Assembly: GCA_028865305.1 (NCBI GenBank)
Contig: JAGWKM010000013.1
Location: 1 to 33,018, forward strand
DNA from: Patescibacteria group bacterium
GTDB taxonomy: Bacteria; Patescibacteriota; Minisyncoccia; UBA6257; 2-01-FULL-56-20
DNA: 33,018 nucleotides
Reading direction: 5' to 3'
In this document: positions 28,225-33,018 of the stretch, piece after piece
Numbering within the stretch: the stretch's first letter is position 1
Layout: each line of letters opens with the position of its first letter
Notes under the pieces: model-generated
Told to the model about the DNA's origin: nothing
Databases searched by the model: none
What the model saw: the letters and a program-made list of their open reading frames with translations, nothing else
Program-made: the position numbers and the translations under genes

Positions 28225-29742
28225 ATGAGCGACGACCAAAAAGAACTTCAAATCAAAATCACCACCAGCGCGGACCTGACCGGAGCGCAGCAAACGGCAA
28301 CCGCCGTGGACCGCGCCACGGAGGGAACCAAGGGCCTGGCCGAGAAGACCGAGATGAGCGGCAAAGCGGCCAAGGAAAGCGGCGAGGAATTCGAGAAAAA
28401 CCGGAAGGTGTTTTCTGAGATTGATCGCATTGCGCCGGGCTTGGGCGAGAGTTTGAAATCGGCTTTCGAGGGGCCGATGGGCGCGCTGGTGATCCTGGCG
28501 CTGGCCATCAATGTGGTGCGCGATGCGTTGAGTGAATATTCCAAGGAATTTGACGAGGTCCAAAAGGCTGAACTGGGCGAGCATGAGGACACCATCAAAC
28601 GCCTGGCTAGCGCATGGGACAAGGCCGCCGAACAGAGCGCGAGCTATTACGCCCGGCTTACGGCAGCTCAAAATGATCAGGACCCGATTGCCACCCAGCT
28701 TGCGCGTCTGAAACAATTGACCGACGCCCAAATGGAGGCGAGCAAGAAGCATATTCAGGCATTAGGCGAAGAGGAAGTGGCGCGGATGCGGGCCATGGGC
28801 GCGACCCCGGAACAGATCGCCCAGGCGCAGCGGCAGACGCAGGAACAGATCGCCGGAATTGACCAGCAACGATCGCAAGCGGCTGGATCGGGTTTGCTGG
28901 AGGAAGAACAGCGGCAAAGAGGAGCGGCTGCCGGCGGCTTGATTCAAAAAACCGTGGACGCGCAGCGCGCGAAGGATGAAGCCGATAAAAAGTTTGCGGA
29001 GGACCAGGCGCAACTGGAACGGCTCAGGAAATTAACTGATGAAGGGACGCCGGAGGGTGCGGCTGCCAGGGAGCGCGTGGAAAAAGGGCAACGCGAAGTG
29101 GATCGCGCTCGTGGCGAGAAGGAATTCAATTCAAACCCGATGGACCTGGGAAATAATCCCGGGGCTGATCAGCGTTTGCGGGATGCCCAGGGGGAACTGG
29201 CTTCGGCAAAGAGAGCACTGGATTTATTTCGGCAGGGACGCGCCTCTTTGGAAAATTCCGAACAGGAACGCGCCCGGAAAAAGGATGAAGCAGATGCGGC
29301 TGCCGCAGCCGCCGAGGCCCAAAGCATCCAAAACCAAAAACGGCTTGGTCAATTGCCTGGCGAAATCGGTCAGGCGAAAGCAGTCGAAGGAGCTTCCGCA
29401 GTGGGCGGCAATGCGCAAGGCGCAGCGCAAACGGCCTCGGCGGATTTGGGACTGGGTGAGGCCCTGGCCCAACTTTCCGCACGCGGCCTGGCGAGCGATG
29501 AACAGAATCAGCGGTTGATCCAGATCGCCAATCAAGTGGCCGGTCATGCGGTGAATTTGCAAACGGCAATTCAGATCATGGAGAACGGCGCGGGTAATAT
29601 TAATATTTTCATGAACCAACTCTCCCGCCTGACGGCGATTTTTGAGAGTTGGAATCCGGTCAATTTGTCCCGGATGCAATCGGAGATTGATCGGATCGCC
29701 ATGCTGGCTCAACGGGCGATGAATGCAGCGAACCTGCACTGA
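28225..29742 (+). CDS. tail tape-measure protein (short)
   Basis: This 505-aa protein is mostly charged coiled coil (about residues 110-400; AARERVEKGQREVDRARGEK, EQERARKKDEADAAAAAAEA) with one hydrophobic helix (about 87-98, ALVILALAINVV). By the rough rule of 0.15 nm per residue the tail would be about 75 nm. Tape-measure proteins set tail length and assist DNA ejection. In this genome the gene follows the exported fibre genes instead of the tail tube, and no frameshifted chaperone pair was seen. Confidence 0.75.
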   Translation: MSDDQKELQIKITTSADLTGAQQTATAVDRATEGTKGLAEKTEMSGKAAKESGEEFEKNRKVFSEIDRIAPGLGESLKSAFEGPMGALVILALAINVVRDALSEYSKEFDEVQKAELGEHEDTIKRLASAWDKAAEQSASYYARLTAAQNDQDPIATQLARLKQLTDAQMEASKKHIQALGEEEVARMRAMGATPEQIAQAQRQTQEQIAGIDQQRSQAAGSGLLEEEQRQRGAAAGGLIQKTVDAQRAKDEADKKFAEDQAQLERLRKLTDEGTPEGAAARERVEKGQREVDRARGEKEFNSNPMDLGNNPGADQRLRDAQGELASAKRALDLFRQGRASLENSEQERARKKDEADAAAAAAEAQSIQNQKRLGQLPGEIGQAKAVEGASAVGGNAQGAAQTASADLGLGEALAQLSARGLASDEQNQRLIQIANQVAGHAVNLQTAIQIMENGAGNINIFMNQLSRLTAIFESWNPVNLSRMQSEIDRIAMLAQRAMNAANLH

Positions 29743-29744
29743 TC

Positions 29745-31889
29745 ATGCAAAGCAATTCCTGGAGCATTGCAGTTTTGAATGGTGATGGGTCGCAGAACGG
29801 TGCGGCTCAAACCCTGGCGCAGCTAGGCATCGAGGACGCGGAGTATGATCTCAACAACATGTCAGCGGATGTGCTGACGCTGCGCGTGGGCGGCTTGGAT
29901 TTTGATGCGGCAACGCTGTGGCCATACGGTACTCTTCTGGCTCTTCTCAAACCAAACGGTGTGCGGGCTTTCGTTGGACGTGTGGAACCGTGGTCGCGTG
30001 AAGGAAAGCCGGACAATCAATCGCACATTGGACGATTGGTGAATCCCTGGTGGTATCTGGCCAACCTGATGTATCAGCAGCGGTATAGCATCACTAATTT
30101 TGTGAGCGTGCCGGTGGTGGGACAGCCTAATCCGCCCAGCAACACCGTGACGGTCAACACCAACCGCGTGGTCCTGAATATTCTGTTCGGTGCGCAGGGT
30201 TTTTATTCCTGCACAACGGGCGCGCAAATTGCCGATGCGCTTTCGTGGGCGATCAGCCAGGGCGCGCCGATCGCAATTGGCGAGATGGACCCCAGCACGC
30301 AGCCTTTCAGCGATTTCAACAAGGGCATCCTTTGCAGTGAGGTGGTTGAGAAGATGTTTCGCAAGGAACCAGATTTTGTTGTGGATTGGGATTACACCAC
30401 GCTGCCTTTTCCGACGATGCATTGTCGCAAGATGAAGTCGCTGGTGCCATTGGTGATTGATCTGACGAATGATGCGATCCGCGAAGAGGTGATGATCAAG
30501 GAACGACCGGATTGGCAGCGCAGTTATGTGCGCATTTTTTACGATCAAAAATTTCAAACGTCGGCAGGAGGGTACCTTTATATTTTTGCGGACTGGTATT
30601 CAGCTCGCGGCCAGGGCAACAGCGAAAATGGTGTGGCTGTTCCTGGAAGCGCACCGATGCCGGTTTATGCCGGCGATGCTTATTTCCACGGCGTGGATTT
30701 GTTCGCCGATTTGACCGGATCGAACACGGCCCAGACGACGCAGACGGCGAGCTTTGCCAGCATTCCGTATGATATTACGGACATTCAAACCTGGAAGCGT
30801 TGGGACCCTTCCTTGATGGATAATCAGATCGAGAGCATTACCATTCTCGGGCCGCAAACGATTCCGGCTTCGGATTTGATTTATTACGGTGAGCCGAGCA
30901 TTGCTCCTCTCGAAGAGTATGCGGCGGATGGCAGTCCGGTTCTGTGGGACCCGACGTGCGTTTTCGAGGTAGTGGACGGCGAGTGGGCGGATTGGATTCC
31001 CAATGTGAATGGCCAGCGTCAGCGGGTGACGGCGAATGCGTTTATCGTCACCAAAAAGGGTGAACGGCATTATCGTCCGTTGCATTATGACCTCACGAGT
31101 GTGAGTCTGAATACGGGAGGGATCAGCACGGCCTTCACGAGCAGCAACAACACAACAAAGCAATATGCTGAGCCTGTGCCGGTGGGATTGGCCAAGGCCA
31201 TGTATCAAAGCTGGCAGAACCTGGCGATCGAAGGAAGTTTCTCCAATGTGGAAGCGGTGATCGGGGCGAGCCAGCAGATCACGCGCAGTAATGTGTTGAA
31301 TTTCACGACCGGCCCCGGTGTGAATTGGAGCGCGGTGAATGCGATCGTCCAGCGGATCAGCGGCAATATCGCGAAGGGAACGACGAAGGTCCAGTTTGGT
31401 GCGCCCTTGCACCTGACGGGGAATGAATTAATTGATGCGGTTCGGGCCACGAGGTACCGGCTGACGACGGTGGATTTGTCCTATTTGTTCGGGGGACCTT
31501 TCGGGGGCGGTGGTAGCAATGTCACCATGGGCCGCAAGACGCATGCGCGGCATGGGACGCATGGGATTCCCCATAAACAGGTGGATGCAGTCAGCGGGAA
31601 TGTGGCTCCTGTGGCCGGGGTTGACCCGGTCATTACGCATGACGGGACGACTGGAATCACCTCGTGGATCGCGCCAGGTGGGCCCACACAAACTCCTCCA
31701 GGCGGCCAGCTCCAGTCCCTGCCGACGGTGAGTATTAATCCCGCCAACGCAAAGGGAAGCGATGGGAACTGGCATCCGCTGACGATCCAGGAACAAAAGG
31801 TTTGCGTGAATATCAATGGCGTGCTCAAACAGCGCACTCTTCTGGCGTTGACCAGCCAATATTATCAAGCGCCTGACGACCCCATTTAA
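29745..31889 (+). CDS. tail baseplate hub / tail-associated protein (Tal-like)
   Basis: This 714-aa protein has an N-terminal region (MQSNSWSIAVLNGDGSQNGA, IGRLVNPWWYLANLMYQQRY) and middle (VVEKMFRKEPDFVVDWDYTT) that resemble the hub-like domains of siphophage Tal/gp27-type proteins. Near residues 540-580 stands ISGNIAKGTTKVQFGAPLHL, a tail-hub type segment. The C terminus is Gly/Pro-rich and flexible (GGPFGGGGSNVTMGRKTHAR). It follows the tape measure by two bases, the standard place for the distal tail and hub proteins. No peptidase motif was seen. Confidence 0.65.
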   Translation: MQSNSWSIAVLNGDGSQNGAAQTLAQLGIEDAEYDLNNMSADVLTLRVGGLDFDAATLWPYGTLLALLKPNGVRAFVGRVEPWSREGKPDNQSHIGRLVNPWWYLANLMYQQRYSITNFVSVPVVGQPNPPSNTVTVNTNRVVLNILFGAQGFYSCTTGAQIADALSWAISQGAPIAIGEMDPSTQPFSDFNKGILCSEVVEKMFRKEPDFVVDWDYTTLPFPTMHCRKMKSLVPLVIDLTNDAIREEVMIKERPDWQRSYVRIFYDQKFQTSAGGYLYIFADWYSARGQGNSENGVAVPGSAPMPVYAGDAYFHGVDLFADLTGSNTAQTTQTASFASIPYDITDIQTWKRWDPSLMDNQIESITILGPQTIPASDLIYYGEPSIAPLEEYAADGSPVLWDPTCVFEVVDGEWADWIPNVNGQRQRVTANAFIVTKKGERHYRPLHYDLTSVSLNTGGISTAFTSSNNTTKQYAEPVPVGLAKAMYQSWQNLAIEGSFSNVEAVIGASQQITRSNVLNFTTGPGVNWSAVNAIVQRISGNIAKGTTKVQFGAPLHLTGNELIDAVRATRYRLTTVDLSYLFGGPFGGGGSNVTMGRKTHARHGTHGIPHKQVDAVSGNVAPVAGVDPVITHDGTTGITSWIAPGGPTQTPPGGQLQSLPTVSINPANAKGSDGNWHPLTIQEQKVCVNINGVLKQRTLLALTSQYYQAPDDPI

Positions 31890-31891
31890 TC

Positions 31892-32776
31892 ATGCCTGCA
31901 CCACTCCTTTTCGGCGGCTGCAAATGCGGTCGCAATGCCATTGCAGCGGACTATCAGTTCGTGGAGGCGTTTGTTTATTTTAATGTGGGATTTACTTCGG
32001 TTATTCCAGGGCCGTACCCGCCGGGGAATAGCATTATCTCCGCTGGTGATTTTTTCAGCTTCGGGAATGTCACCAATTTTCCGCCAGTCGTTTACCTTCA
32101 AGGGGTGGGGAAATGTTATGACAATTTGACCGGAGCTTTTGTTGGAACCCAGTACCAAACTTTCGATAAATTTGGGAACATCACCTATTCCAGCGATCCT
32201 TCTCCCATTTCTTCTCCGAATGGTTTTTACGTGATTTGGTCTCTTGCCCAACCTTGGACCTACCAGCAGGCCGTGGCCGACGCTGTCTCTTTGCTTGAGG
32301 CCGTTTCGTTGCTTTCGCCTGGCACCGTTTACCCCGGCGGTCTGCGCCTCGCCTATGGCAGCGAGGCCATCGCCTACCCCGGTGCTCAACAACAACTCTA
32401 CATCGGCTGGACCCCGGCCCAAGCTGTCGTGGTCGGGGGTGCCATCGTCGGCTACGCGGGAGGATCGGCCACACCCATTATTTATTCGGCAGCGGGATGC
32501 CCTGTTATCGTGCGGCCACCGTTCACGAGTGCCTTTGCCGCCAACGGTGCCATTGTGGTGGAAGGGGGCAGCGGTATTATCAACCCGGCGATTTTCGCCA
32601 GCAAGATGGCCACCCGCACTCCAACCGCTCTCCTCAACCAGTCCACAACTATATTTACGCCCGGATCGCCATTTTCCTCCTACACAAACAATGCCCCGAC
32701 AAATGCCTTTCCTCCTGGAGAGTACATTCTGGACCCCGGCACAGTCGGCGGTTACGGCTCGATTTCCATCGCATGA
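31892..32776 (+). CDS. terminal tail/fibre protein, hypothetical
   Basis: This 294-aa protein begins MPAPLLFGGCKCGRNAIAAD, with three Cys or Cys/Arg residues in a short N-terminal CKCGR motif. The rest is Gly/Pro/Tyr-rich with beta character (YPGGLRLAYGSEAIAYPGAQ, AVVVGGAIVGYAGGSATPII). It lies 2 bp behind the hub gene and is the last gene before the right end of the phage, where receptor-binding proteins are common. No specific family was recognised. Confidence 0.6.
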   Translation: MPAPLLFGGCKCGRNAIAADYQFVEAFVYFNVGFTSVIPGPYPPGNSIISAGDFFSFGNVTNFPPVVYLQGVGKCYDNLTGAFVGTQYQTFDKFGNITYSSDPSPISSPNGFYVIWSLAQPWTYQQAVADAVSLLEAVSLLSPGTVYPGGLRLAYGSEAIAYPGAQQQLYIGWTPAQAVVVGGAIVGYAGGSATPIIYSAAGCPVIVRPPFTSAFAANGAIVVEGGSGIINPAIFASKMATRTPTALLNQSTTIFTPGSPFSSYTNNAPTNAFPPGEYILDPGTVGGYGSISIA

Positions 32777-32796
32777 ACTGCAACCTCATTGCATCT

Positions 32797-32904
32797 CTAA
32801 TTCCGACTCATTTTAATGGGATTGAAATTCTCTAAATCTGTCATTTATTTGTCCAGATTCCCGCCAAATCCTGTCCAGACTCCTGTCATTTTTTTGTTTA
32901 AACC
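32797..32904. repeat. right end of the transposable phage (transposase-binding end)
   Basis: The reverse complement repeats the left end: AGTCTGGACA (32881-32872), CAGATTTAGAGAA (32840-32828) and GAATTAG (32803-32797), at offsets 0, 41 and 78. In the + strand, TGTCCAGAYTC occurs at 32850-32860 and 32872-32882, exactly 22 bp apart, the spacing of adjacent R1/R2 sites in Mu. A T-rich stretch follows. The exact terminal CA could not be placed. Confidence 0.72.
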
Positions 32905-33018
32905 GTTCCCCCTTCCAAACCCAAGCTAACCCCATCCAAATCAATCCCTTTCAAGGTAATTCAAGCCAGTCCGGTTCCCCTCAAGTTTTTCTGTTCTCTC
33001 AAAAATCACGATGCTTTT
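32905..33018. other. non-coding sequence to the window edge
   Basis: No gene, promoter or RNA was recognised in these 114 bases. They are C- and T-rich. They may be flanking host DNA, since they lie outside the last end motif. Their last 30 bases show only weak, AT-biased similarity to the sequence preceding repeat copy 2 near 8955-9010. Confidence 0.4.

Noticed and set aside
33001-33018. Circular genome: the last bases joined to base 1 give a weak resemblance to the -35 region upstream of repeat copy 2
   Set aside because: The resemblance is short and AT-biased, and a transposable phage with ends at both edges is expected to be linear; reads across the joint would be needed.
1-33018. tRNA genes, CRISPR arrays, integrase or attachment sites, insertion sequences other than the phage itself
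   Set aside because: None was recognised on reading; the only transposase is the MuA-type gene of the phage.

Overview
The window looks like an almost complete genome of a Mu-like transposable phage (or prophage) with a siphovirus-type tail. The early block, read leftward (about 8.03 kb down to 0.17 kb), carries a 710-aa MuA-type DDE transposase, a MuB-type AAA+ ATPase and a GemA/DUF1018-type protein among many small overlapping genes. The late block, read rightward (about 9.1 to 32.8 kb), carries head and tail genes: DUF2730-type and winged-helix small proteins, small and large terminase, a portal-MuF fusion, an HK97-type prohead protease and capsid, neck proteins, a tail tube, fibre-like proteins, a short tape measure and a baseplate hub. 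There is no integrase, sheath gene, tRNA or CRISPR array. The host is probably a Gram-negative of the Verrucomicrobiota/Planctomycetota kind. This is inferred from several Sec signal peptides, a lipoprotein-like protein with an 'SxDLxNW...FFRV' module that I associate with secreted verrucomicrobial proteins, and the scarcity of Shine-Dalgarno (SD) sites. It is not proven.

Layout. At 62-170 and 32797-32904 lie two related inverted ends that share three motifs at nearly the same spacing; these are the likely transposase-bound ends of the element. Bases 1-57 repeat 9010-9066 exactly. Between the two transcription blocks (8027-8109) is a compact control region. Two ribbon-helix-helix (RHH) proteins are divergently transcribed from it, and each promoter is overlapped by one copy of a 19-bp operator-like motif in mirror orientation. 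To its right are two small membrane proteins, then a three-gene cargo cassette (9077-10282) bracketed by two 108-bp direct repeats (8866-8973, 10259-10366), each led by a perfect 22-bp palindrome. Next come an exported protein, a class 3 lipase preceded and overlapped by strong RNA-structure candidates, and then the packaging, head and tail genes.

How the genes would work together. The RHH pair probably chooses between lysogeny and early expression. Transposase and ATPase move and replicate the element through its two ends, and GemA modulates the host. The late genes package DNA into an HK97-fold head carrying a non-contractile tail. Fibre-like genes, one with an SGNH esterase domain and several with secretion signals, probably act at the cell surface. 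No classical endolysin was recognised; the lipase and the adjacent membrane-anchored coiled-coil protein occupy the region where lysis genes would be expected.
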